DNA of 64,000 nt from Aliidiomarina sedimenti. Lineage in GTDB: Bacteria > Pseudomonadota > Gammaproteobacteria > Enterobacterales > Alteromonadaceae. Positions within the stretch are counted from its first letter, which is position 1, and the number at the start of each line of letters is the position of its first letter. The position numbers were made by a program, and so were the translations under genes. Below are positions 17,947-24,828 of this stretch, one piece after another. The notes beneath the pieces are model-generated. The model worked only from the letters and a program-made list of their open reading frames with translations. It made no database searches and was not told the origin of the DNA. Location: positions 186,001 to 250,000 of the forward strand of contig NZ_PIPN01000003.1 of the NCBI RefSeq assembly GCF_003986955.1. Reading direction: 5' to 3'.

Positions 17947-18073
17947 TTATCTGGATTTTCATTTTTTCGTTATCCCTGGCTTTTTCTGACCTTTCTTATC
18001 CTTCTGTAAGCCCCGTGCGCTATGGGGCTTTAAAGGAAAATACGTTTTTTTCAAAAAAAACGTAAAATAATCC

Positions 18074-18100
18074 TAAAGGTTCTTTCTCTTAGGCCGAAAC
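18074..18100 (+). promoter_or_regulatory. Sigma-28 promoter of flagellin gene 4
   Basis: TAAAGGTT, 11-nt spacer, GCCGAAAC; 91 nt before the start. Confidence 0.75.
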
Positions 18101-18190
18101 CCTTGATGTAGGGGAAGGTTTTGTCACTTGTGGTTGGGTGGCATAACACAATAACTAGGCAACAGGTGTAAACCTGTAAAGGAGAATAGT

Positions 18191-19015
18191 ATGTCACTAT
18201 ACGTGAATACGAACGTGTCGTCTTTGAACGCACAACGTCAACTTATGACTTCAGGCAGCGGCCTGGATACCGCTTTCGAGCGTCTTTCATCTGGCTTCCG
18301 TATCAACAGCGCTGCTGATGACGCGGCAGGTCTGCAAATCACTAACCGTATGACCTCGCAAATCAATGGCCTGAACATGGCTGTTCGTAACGCGAACGAC
18401 GGTATCTCTGTTGCACAAACCGCTGAAGGCGCCATGCAGGAATCTTCAAACATGCTGCAACGTATGCGTGAACTGGTTGTTCAGGCAGACAACGGTATCA
18501 ACAACGACGAAGATCTGGCAGCTATCAACCAGGAAATTGGTGAGCTGGTTGATGAAATCGATCGTATCGCTGGTACTACTCAGTTTTCTGGTCAGAACCT
18601 GTTAGACGGTAACTTTGACGCTGACTTCCTGGTTGGTTCACAAGGTTTAGCTGACGAGAAAGTAGGTATCGCGATTGGTAACATGGACGCGGCTACTCTG
18701 GGTGTTGACGCTGCAACTATTACCGTAGCAGCTGGTTTCGACTCAGAAACTTTCTTAACTGCCATTGATGGCGCTATCGAAACTGTAGGTACTGCACGTT
18801 CTGAACTGGGTGCTACTCAGAACCGTTTCCAGTCTACTATTTCTAACTTAAGCAACATCTCTGAAAACGTTTCTGGTGCTCGTTCACGCATCATGGACAC
18901 TGACTTTGCTGCAGAAACTGCGAACTTAACTAAGTTCCAGATCACCCAGCAAGCAAGTACTGCTATCTTGGGTCAAGCGAACGCTCGTCCTCAAGCGGCA
19001 TTGTCACTGCTGTAA
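18191..19015 (+). CDS. fliC: Flagellin 4
   Basis: Filament subunit of 274 residues. The conserved N- and C-terminal regions match flagellins 1-3, but it ends ALSLL without the final Gly, has SGSGL and SSGFRINSA near the start, and QFSGQNLLDGNFDADFLVG in place of the RNILDG version. Codons look strongly optimised (many GGT, GCT, CGT, AAC, CTG), suggesting it may be a major subunit; this is inference. Ribosome binding site AAAGGAG (18178-18184). Confidence 0.97.
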   Translation: MSLYVNTNVSSLNAQRQLMTSGSGLDTAFERLSSGFRINSAADDAAGLQITNRMTSQINGLNMAVRNANDGISVAQTAEGAMQESSNMLQRMRELVVQADNGINNDEDLAAINQEIGELVDEIDRIAGTTQFSGQNLLDGNFDADFLVGSQGLADEKVGIAIGNMDAATLGVDAATITVAAGFDSETFLTAIDGAIETVGTARSELGATQNRFQSTISNLSNISENVSGARSRIMDTDFAAETANLTKFQITQQASTAILGQANARPQAALSLL

Positions 19016-19047
19016 TTCCATACCCCTACTTACAGCCAGTAACGCAG

Positions 19048-19071
19048 AAGCCAGGCATATGCCTGGCTTTT
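19048..19071 (+). terminator. Intrinsic terminator after flagellin gene 4
   Basis: AAGCCAGGC, short AT centre, GCCTGGCTT then TT. The hairpins at 19.15-19.27 kb lie beyond it, so they should not be part of the flagellin 4 transcript. Confidence 0.8.
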
Positions 19072-19136
19072 GTTATTTCTGGGGCTGAATAATTTGACTG
19101 AGCTGGAAGCCAGTTAAGAGAAATTGGTAAACGCTG

Positions 19137-19292
19137 GGCAAAAAAGAGTCGACTGAACTGGAAAAGGAGGTTGTAGGGGGGCATCCAGTTCAGCCGACAG
19201 ACAGTCATTGTGAAAGAACCGGCCGAGTTGGAAAAGGAGGTTGTAGGGGGGCATCCAACTCAGCCGGCAGACAGTCGTTAAACCGTTTCACG
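19137..19292 (-). ncRNA. Putative flagellar small RNA with two anti-Shine-Dalgarno hairpin loops
   Basis: Read on the minus strand. Hairpin A uses 19267-19254 with 19232-19219 (14 bp) and hairpin B uses 19198-19184 with 19162-19148 (15 bp). Both expose the same 21-nt loop, which starts UGCCCCCCUACAA and ends CCUCCUUU, so it contains the anti-Shine-Dalgarno core. The stems differ at three paired positions changed on both sides, and each has one further G-U pair that would be an A-C mismatch on the plus strand. Hairpin B is followed by TCTTTTTTG, an intrinsic terminator. A sigma-54-type promoter at 19303-19318 predicts a start near 19292 and an RNA of about 155 nt. I know no named family for it; CCUCC-loop sRNAs of alphaproteobacteria are an analogy only. 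Confidence 0.65.
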
Positions 19293-19302
19293 ATTAGGGT
19301 AA

Positions 19303-19318
19303 TGCAGAGCTTGTGCCA
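19303..19318 (-). promoter_or_regulatory. Sigma-54-type promoter driving the putative sRNA
   Basis: The minus strand reads TTGGCACAAGCTCTGCATT: -24 GG and -12 GC exactly 10 nt apart. Compare TTGGCACAGCTCGTGCATT before flgF. It points leftwards into the tandem hairpins and there is no coding gene for it to drive. Confidence 0.65.
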
Positions 19319-19321
19319 ACT

Positions 19322-19594
19322 TTTTTAAAATACCGATAAATAATGCAGAAAGTTAAAAAAGTGGCCGCTCAGCCAGTTTTATTCACCAGCCTGCCCCGGT
19401 TAGTAAACGCGTTAACGACTAAAAGACCCCTGATTATTTCGGCAAAGCACTGGCTCTGGAATTGCCCAAAGGAATGAATTCGCCTGAAAGCGGCGACTTC
19501 TAGCCAGAGCGGCGAACTTTGCCGCTTTGTGGCAGCGCATGTGCTTCAATTCGTATAGTTTAGAATAAATTAATGTAGAAAGCACAAAAATCAC
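19322..19594. other. Flagellin 4-5 spacer, remaining part without recognised gene
   Basis: No credible coding region. It holds a weak plus-strand sigma-54-like sequence TGGCTCTGGAATTGCC (19451-19466, GG and GC 10 nt apart, one mismatch in the -24 box) and, downstream, repeated GCGGC/GCCGC words (about 19492-19536) that can fold. Neither is strong enough to call. Confidence 0.3.
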
Positions 19595-19621
19595 TCAAGC
19601 TTCATTTAGTTTGGCCGATAA
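19595..19621 (+). promoter_or_regulatory. Sigma-28 promoter of flagellin gene 5
   Basis: TCAAGCTT, 11-nt spacer, then a perfect GCCGATAA. The -35 half is weaker (TCAA for TAAA). 85 nt before the start. Confidence 0.75.
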
Positions 19622-19705
19622 GTAACTGAGGTGGGGTAGTCCGTGTCAGGTTTCGCGGGCTAAACAGGTTGTGAATCGGGCTCTGCCCGTTTATCGAGGT
19701 GTCGT

Positions 19706-20548
19706 ATGGCACTCTATGTAAATACTAACATTGCGTCATTGACTGCGCAGCGTCAGCTAATGACGTCGTCGTTTGGGTTAAACCAGACGTTCCAGCGTTT
19801 GTCATCGGGCTTTCGGATCAATAGTGCGGCCGATGACGCAGCCGGATTGCAGATAAGCACCCGGATGACGTCGCAGATAACCGGTCTGAACCAGGCAGTT
19901 CGCAATGCCAATGACGGTATTTCGGTGGCGCAGGTAGCAGAAGGCGCGATGCAGGAAGTCGGCAACATGCTACAACGCATGCGCGAACTGGTTATTCAGT
20001 CAGACAATGGCATCAACGCCGCGGAAGACAAAGTAGCGATTCAGCGTGAGATTACGGCCTTGCAGACAGAAGTCGATCGCATCGCAGAGACCACTGCGTT
20101 TTCCGGACGAAAACTGCTGGATGGCAGTCTTGCCACCGACGGGCTGAACTTTTTAGTCGGCTCAACTGGGCATGCGGCCGAGCGGATTAGCCTGACTATT
20201 GCGGGCGCAAGCACCACGGATCTGGCTATTACCCAGGCTGAAGTTGACGTGCGCGAAGGGTCGGGACTGTCGGCTGAGGATATGCTGCAGTCACTGGATA
20301 ACGCCATTCGCGATCTTGGCCGCTCACGTTCTGGTCTTGGGGCGAAACAGAACCGGATGCAGTCGACAGTTGCGAACTTAAGCAATGTAGCAGAGAACGT
20401 CAGTGCTGCCCGGTCGCGGATTATGGATACCGACTTTGCCGCAGAAACGGCAAAACTTGTCCGCTTTCAGATCATGCAACAGGCAACTATTGCCATCCTG
20501 GGGCAGGCAAATCAAAGTCCATCGCTGGTTTTGTCACTTTTAGGGTAG
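19706..20548 (+). CDS. Flagellin 5 (divergent paralogue)
   Basis: A flagellin of 280 residues with the same architecture but clearly diverged from the other four: it begins MALYVNTNIASLTAQRQLM, has SSFGLNQTFQRLSSGF, ISTRMTSQITGLNQ and KVAIQREITALQTEVDR, and ends QANQSPSLVLSLLG instead of QANQRPQAALSLLG. Codon use is more GC-rich and less biased than in gene 4, which suggests lower expression. It could be a minor filament subunit with a positional or stage-specific role, like distinct flagellins in Vibrio or Shewanella; that is inference. Its start has the weaker site GAGGTG. Confidence 0.93.
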   Translation: MALYVNTNIASLTAQRQLMTSSFGLNQTFQRLSSGFRINSAADDAAGLQISTRMTSQITGLNQAVRNANDGISVAQVAEGAMQEVGNMLQRMRELVIQSDNGINAAEDKVAIQREITALQTEVDRIAETTAFSGRKLLDGSLATDGLNFLVGSTGHAAERISLTIAGASTTDLAITQAEVDVREGSGLSAEDMLQSLDNAIRDLGRSRSGLGAKQNRMQSTVANLSNVAENVSAARSRIMDTDFAAETAKLVRFQIMQQATIAILGQANQSPSLVLSLLG

Positions 20549-20590
20549 TGTGGTTGCAACACTAGCTGGCGAAAAAATAGACTTTAGGGT

Positions 20591-20618
20591 TAAAGTAAAA
20601 CGGTGAACTGGCCGATAG
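20591..20618 (+). promoter_or_regulatory. Possible sigma-28 promoter of flaG
   Basis: TAAAGTAA, 12-nt spacer, GCCGATAG; one base longer than the optimum spacing. 65 nt before flaG. Confidence 0.6.
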
Positions 20619-20683
20619 TTATATAGGGGCATACCTGAATCAGCTGTACAGGTAGCAAAAAAAGGTAGGTTGGAGAGTAGGTT

Positions 20684-21133
20684 ATGAGTATAGAATCGAT
20701 GAATTCAGACTCACTGCCACGTATAGACAGCAGTGAGCAAAACCGGACTCAGGCGCAGCAGACACAGGCGCAGGAATCGAACGAATTGAATCCGCGTACG
20801 ATAGACAGCGTACGCGAGGCCATTCGGGAGCAGCGCACAGAGAATTCAGAGCAGCGCGAAATGAGCCAGGACGAATTGTCAAAAACGGCAGAACAATTTG
20901 TCGAAGTGGCGCAAACTTTGAATAGAGAACTGCAGTTTTCGGTGAACAAAGACATTGACGAAACCGTGATTACGGTGATTGACCGCAATACGGGTGAAAC
21001 CGTAAGGCAGATACCGTCGGAAGAAATTGTGCGCTTAGCAGAGCGGGTGCGGGAACTGAGTGCCAGTCAAGGGCAAAGTACCCAACCTGAAATTGACAGC
21101 GCGACAGGCTTTCTAGTCGATAGCCTGGTTTAA
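20684..21133 (+). CDS. flaG: FlaG family flagellar protein
   Basis: FlaG proteins influence filament length in polar flagella; the mechanism is not settled. The 149-residue protein has a low-complexity Gln/Glu/Ser-rich first half and the conserved FlaG core in the second: LQFSVNKDIDETVITVIDRN followed by GETVRQIPSEEIVRLAERV (about residues 85-125). It stands between flagellin 5 and fliD, the normal polar-flagellum position. A possible sigma-28 promoter precedes it. Confidence 0.93.
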   Translation: MSIESMNSDSLPRIDSSEQNRTQAQQTQAQESNELNPRTIDSVREAIREQRTENSEQREMSQDELSKTAEQFVEVAQTLNRELQFSVNKDIDETVITVIDRNTGETVRQIPSEEIVRLAERVRELSASQGQSTQPEIDSATGFLVDSLV

Positions 21134-21164
21134 TGTATTTGAACTATAAAAGGGAGATTTTCCC

Positions 21165-22547
21165 ATGGCAATGACATCATTAGGTGTAGGTTCAGGGATT
21201 GACCTGGACGGCATGGTTCGTCAGTTAGTGCAGTTAGAGCGTCAGGGCAAGGAATCGCGCCTGGTGGAACGTACCAGAGACGCAGAAAGTAATATTTCTG
21301 CAGTGGGTAAGCTGAAAAGCTCAATGACCGAACTGGTTGATGCGTTAGATAGCTTAAGTCGTGAGCGCGACTTAAACGCACGCTCTGCCACGATCGCCGG
21401 TCAGGATGAAGACAACCCGTTCTTTACCGCGAATGCGAACCAACGTGCTGCGACCAGTAACTACAATATTCAGATAAACCAGGTGGCCTCGGGGTCACGG
21501 ATGCAATCAGCATCGTTTGCTAATTCGACGGATCCACAGGCAACGGGCGCGGGCTCGCTGACCTTCAGTGCCGGTGGCGATAACACCTTTGATGTCGATG
21601 TTGAAGACGGCGCTAGCCTGAGTGATATCGCGGATGCGATCAATCGTTCAGACAGTAATTTTGGCGTGACTGCCAGTGTTATTAATACAGGCACCGAAAG
21701 CTTTTTGGTGTTTGATTCTACTGTCACTGGCGATGGCAATGATTTGTCGATTACGGCCAACGGCGTCGGCGGCCTGGATGGTTTAACCGATGCCAATCTG
21801 ACTGAGCGTAAGGCGGCGCAGGGCGCTATCATGACCGTTGATGGCATTGAAGTGCGCAGCGACTCGAATACCTTTGATAACGCCATTGAAGGGGTCTCTA
21901 TTACCGCGGAGCGTGAAACCGGTGTGGATGATGAACCCAAGCTTACGGTAGAGGTCGACGAGGAAAGCGTTCGTGGCATGGTGGATGATTTCGTATCGGC
22001 GTATAACGGTCTGGTCGATGAAATTGCCAAGCTGACTGAATATGTGCCTGAGGGCAAGAGTGGCCCATTGATTGGTGACTCTATGGTGCGCTCGATTCGT
22101 AGCCGTATGGCGTCGATTATCTCCACCCCGATAGAGGGCGGCGGTGATTTCAATAGCCTTTATCAGATGGGTATTGTAACTGACAACGATGGTAAGATTG
22201 AGTTTGACCCGCGCAATATTGGCGGTGGTACCGGTACTCAGCGTTTCGATCAATCATTGGCGCAGAACTTTGACGGCATGGTAGAGCTGCTGTCCGGGGA
22301 AAACGGTATTGCTACTCAGTTGCGTGACGTCACTCGTGAATATACCCAGTCGCAAGGCTTACTCGATGGTCGTACAAATGTTTACGAAAGTCAGAAGCAG
22401 ATGGTCGACAATGAACGAGAGCAGTTTGAGCGCTATATGGAGCAGTATGAATCCAACCTGCGCCAGCGTTTTGGCTCGCTTGATCAGAACATTGCACGGA
22501 TGTCCTCCAGTCTGAACTTTCTGACCCAGTGGGGCGGTGGCGGCTAA
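21165..22547 (+). CDS. fliD: Flagellar filament cap protein FliD (HAP2)
   Basis: FliD caps the filament tip and folds exported flagellin. The 460-residue protein starts with the FliD signature (SLGVGSGIDLDGMVRQLVQL), has the middle D2/D3 region with NYNIQINQVASG, and ends with the helical C-terminus (FERYMEQYESNLRQRFGSLD). GGGAG precedes the ATG. It follows flaG after 31 nt and leads into fliS. Confidence 0.96.
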   Translation: MAMTSLGVGSGIDLDGMVRQLVQLERQGKESRLVERTRDAESNISAVGKLKSSMTELVDALDSLSRERDLNARSATIAGQDEDNPFFTANANQRAATSNYNIQINQVASGSRMQSASFANSTDPQATGAGSLTFSAGGDNTFDVDVEDGASLSDIADAINRSDSNFGVTASVINTGTESFLVFDSTVTGDGNDLSITANGVGGLDGLTDANLTERKAAQGAIMTVDGIEVRSDSNTFDNAIEGVSITAERETGVDDEPKLTVEVDEESVRGMVDDFVSAYNGLVDEIAKLTEYVPEGKSGPLIGDSMVRSIRSRMASIISTPIEGGGDFNSLYQMGIVTDNDGKIEFDPRNIGGGTGTQRFDQSLAQNFDGMVELLSGENGIATQLRDVTREYTQSQGLLDGRTNVYESQKQMVDNEREQFERYMEQYESNLRQRFGSLDQNIARMSSSLNFLTQWGGGG

Positions 22548-22559
22548 ATAGCGATAAAG

Positions 22560-22582
22560 TATCGGCGCCTGGCGCCGATACG
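22560..22582 (+). other. Perfect 11-bp inverted repeat between fliD and fliS
   Basis: GTATCGGCGCC, one T, then GGCGCCGATAC. Too little T follows for a normal intrinsic terminator. It may stabilise fliD mRNA or attenuate expression of fliS; this is inference. Confidence 0.6.
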
Positions 22583-22618
22583 TTGAGTAACAGATAGTAA
22601 AACCGAAAAGGTATTGTT

Positions 22619-23047
22619 ATGTATAAGAAAGGTGTGAATGCGTATCAAAGCGTTGGTGGTCGCGATCAGGCGACAACAGCGGACCCGTATCAACTGATTC
22701 AGATGTTGATGAATGGGGCGTTGCAAAAGCTCGCTATCAGCAAAGGCGCAATGGAGCGGAAAGACCTTGAGACCAAATCGGAAAACCTGACCAAGGCGCT
22801 TTCAATTGTAAGTGCCCTGCAGGAAGGTCTGGATATGACCGTTGACAGTGAAGTAGTCAACAATATGTTTGATTTGTATGACTATATGAAGCGGCAGATT
22901 GTTGAGGCGATGGCCGAGAACAAGCTTGAGGCTGTGGATAACTGTCTGTTAGTGATGCGTAACCTGAAAGAAGGCTGGGATGCTATTCCGGTTGAGGCCC
23001 GCAATCAGGCCTTTGCCCAGCGTGATCAGATGGCTGTGGGTGGATAA
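22619..23047 (+). CDS. fliS: Flagellar export chaperone FliS
   Basis: FliS binds the C-terminus of flagellin in the cytoplasm and delivers it to the export gate. The 142-residue helical protein has the N-terminal YKKGVNAYQSV and the DPYQLIQMLMNGALQKL segment (about 22-38), both typical. It follows fliD and overlaps the fliT-like gene, matching the fliDST order. Confidence 0.95.
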   Translation: MYKKGVNAYQSVGGRDQATTADPYQLIQMLMNGALQKLAISKGAMERKDLETKSENLTKALSIVSALQEGLDMTVDSEVVNNMFDLYDYMKRQIVEAMAENKLEAVDNCLLVMRNLKEGWDAIPVEARNQAFAQRDQMAVGG

Positions 23048-23369
23048 CTTGACCGATAGTTTGCCGGAACCAATCGACTTACTGGCTCAGGCGGAAGCGT
23101 TGGAAGCAGAGTTAAAGCAACTTGCCGATGCTGAAGAGCTGGATGATGATGCCTTAAGTGCGGTACTGGAAAAGCGCGAAACGCTGCATCAGAAAATGGG
23201 TGCCGCAATAGATAATGACAAGGTTGCGCTGGATGTCTATCAACCGTATTTTCGTCAGGCCTACCACAACACCAAGGCGTTGTTACAGCGGTGTCAGGCC
23301 GAACAAAGTGACGTCAAAGAGCGTTTAATCACCCTGAACACATCAAAAAAAGCGCGCAAAGCTTACTAG
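23040..23369 (+). CDS. fliT: FliT-like flagellar chaperone
   Basis: FliT proteins chaperone FliD and modulate flagellar gene expression. The protein (about 109 residues from a GTG at 23040, overlapping the fliS stop by 8 nt) is acidic and helical throughout, with QAEALEAELKQLADAEELDD and a C-terminal NTSKKARKAY ending like FliT proteins (a basic stretch and final Tyr). Sequence conservation in FliT is low, so the call rests largely on position after fliS, size and helix content. TTG at 23049 is an alternative start. Confidence 0.7.
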   Translation: MDNLTDSLPEPIDLLAQAEALEAELKQLADAEELDDDALSAVLEKRETLHQKMGAAIDNDKVALDVYQPYFRQAYHNTKALLQRCQAEQSDVKERLITLNTSKKARKAY

Positions 23370-23383
23370 CCTGCGCGCTTTTT
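23347..23383 (+). terminator. Intrinsic terminator overlapping the fliT stop
   Basis: AAAAAGCGCGCA and TGCGCGCTTTTT arms around a 13-nt loop. The left arm and loop include the last codons of fliT. It ends the flagellin/fliDST region. Confidence 0.8.
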
Positions 23384-23555
23384 GATCGAACCACTTCTAA
23401 CACAGCCTGAAGACCCGTAAACAATCTGAAAACTGAAGCGGCTGGCTATGTACCTGGCCATTGCAAACAGGTAGTATTTCGTTACTAGTGTTTGCGCTAG
23501 CAAGCTACGTAAAACGATCAACGGATAAGGCCCAGCGCCAGGATTAGCGGATACC

Positions 23556-24776
23556 ATGAGCACCTTATTAGGCTACCTTTCTCAGTTTACCGACTCTAAG
23601 CAACCGCGGGTCCATAATTACGGTCCCAACGTCCAAAGCACCCAGACTTTCAAGGCTGTGGCGAAACAGGCCAAAGCCTTGCGCAATCAGTATGCCGCAG
23701 TCGCAGGCTCACGTCTGGCACTCACCCTGACTGCGTCGGCAGATGCATTGGTGCACATGGTGGCTCTGGATGGGTTCGTCGCTGAATTGATTTTGCTGCC
23801 GGTGGATCACGCGGTTCCGAAAGGCTGTCATTTCCATATTTCTGAGCGTGGTCAGCTGCGCGATCTCAACGACTATAGCAGCGACAATCTGCCAGTGGTG
23901 ACCCAGTGGGGACTGCTGGATGAGCACGGGGACGTGATTAGCTATTCGCTGGATGAACTGGCGAACAATGACCTGGTACAGAAAGATTCCATAGAGCACC
24001 CCCTGCGCTGGGGCGTCATGCAGGAACCGGCTGAACTGGCTGGGCTTCTGGTGTGGTTACGCGCGCTCAGGCATGGCGAAGACATCGTGCTGGCACAAGC
24101 GGACACGTTAAATGCGCTGGCTGATATGTTTATCCATGCTGAAGTCAATGCAATTGCGGCACCGCCTCGCTTATGGCGAAACCTGACCGCGTCGGAAGAA
24201 ATCACCCGCCTGGCGCTGCACCTTGCCTTAGTCAATGGTGGTATCGTTGATGCGGCCACGTTGCAGCGGCTGGAAAACTTATTCCCGGACGCCATGCTGG
24301 CGCACAGCTTCTCCAACACCGGGGCCGGGGTGAGCTGGCTGATTGATGACCGTGAACCCGGACTACCGGTCTCACTTTTTGCTGCCAACGACGATGGCCT
24401 TAAGCTGGAAATCAATGATGCCCAGCTGGATATTCGCTTTACCGGCAGCGGCGCTACTATCCATACCGGCTACCTCGCGGTTAAGCAGGATCAACGGGTA
24501 TTTTTACTGGGCCATCAGGACAACCAACTCATGGTAGGCGGCCGCGGCGTGCAGCCGGAAGTGGTTGAGCAGGCGTTATTGCAGGTGGTCGGCGTGGCTG
24601 ACGTACAGGCATCGAGTATGCCTAACCCGGTACTCGGTGAACTGGTGCGGGTGGATGTGCTGGCGCCATCACAACGGACTGTCGCGGAACGTAAGCTATT
24701 TAAACGGACGTTGCAGGAACATTGCCGGGAATGTCTTGAACCCTGGCAGCGGCCGGCACGTTACTATTTCCATTAA
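23556..24776 (+). CDS. Degenerate ANL-superfamily (AMP-binding-like) protein
   Basis: A 406-residue protein that follows the fold order of adenylate-forming enzymes without their catalytic motifs. LTLTASADALVHMVALDGF (about 50-68) resembles the N-terminal core; LALVNGGIVDAATLQRLENL and FSNTGAGVSWL (about 225-265) occupy the place of the conserved YGxTE motif; GYLAVKQDQRVFLLGHQDN and VGGRGVQPEVVEQALL (about 308-342) match the hinge and C-terminal subdomain. No Ser/Thr/Gly-rich P-loop is present, the motif Glu is Gly, and the C-terminal catalytic Lys segment is missing. At about 400 residues it is shorter than the usual 500 or more. It may bind a ligand or protein without adenylating it. No function assigned. 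Confidence 0.6.
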   Translation: MSTLLGYLSQFTDSKQPRVHNYGPNVQSTQTFKAVAKQAKALRNQYAAVAGSRLALTLTASADALVHMVALDGFVAELILLPVDHAVPKGCHFHISERGQLRDLNDYSSDNLPVVTQWGLLDEHGDVISYSLDELANNDLVQKDSIEHPLRWGVMQEPAELAGLLVWLRALRHGEDIVLAQADTLNALADMFIHAEVNAIAAPPRLWRNLTASEEITRLALHLALVNGGIVDAATLQRLENLFPDAMLAHSFSNTGAGVSWLIDDREPGLPVSLFAANDDGLKLEINDAQLDIRFTGSGATIHTGYLAVKQDQRVFLLGHQDNQLMVGGRGVQPEVVEQALLQVVGVADVQASSMPNPVLGELVRVDVLAPSQRTVAERKLFKRTLQEHCRECLEPWQRPARYYFH

Positions 24777-24828
24777 GCGTTAATTTTTCTTAAACTATCA
24801 GCTTTCCATTAATCCCGGAGTGTCCTTA

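Noticed and set aside
19148-19267. Tandem hairpins read on the plus strand as a CsrA/RsmA-titrating RNA (GGA in loops)
   Set aside because: The GGA-containing loops fit superficially, but the non-canonical pairs are A-C on this strand, no promoter or T run fits the plus direction, and the flagellin 4 terminator lies before them. The minus strand explains all of these.
19148-19267. The 70-nt period as a short CRISPR array
   Set aside because: Only two units, no constant-repeat/variable-spacer pattern, repeats fold into long stems, and no cas genes are present.
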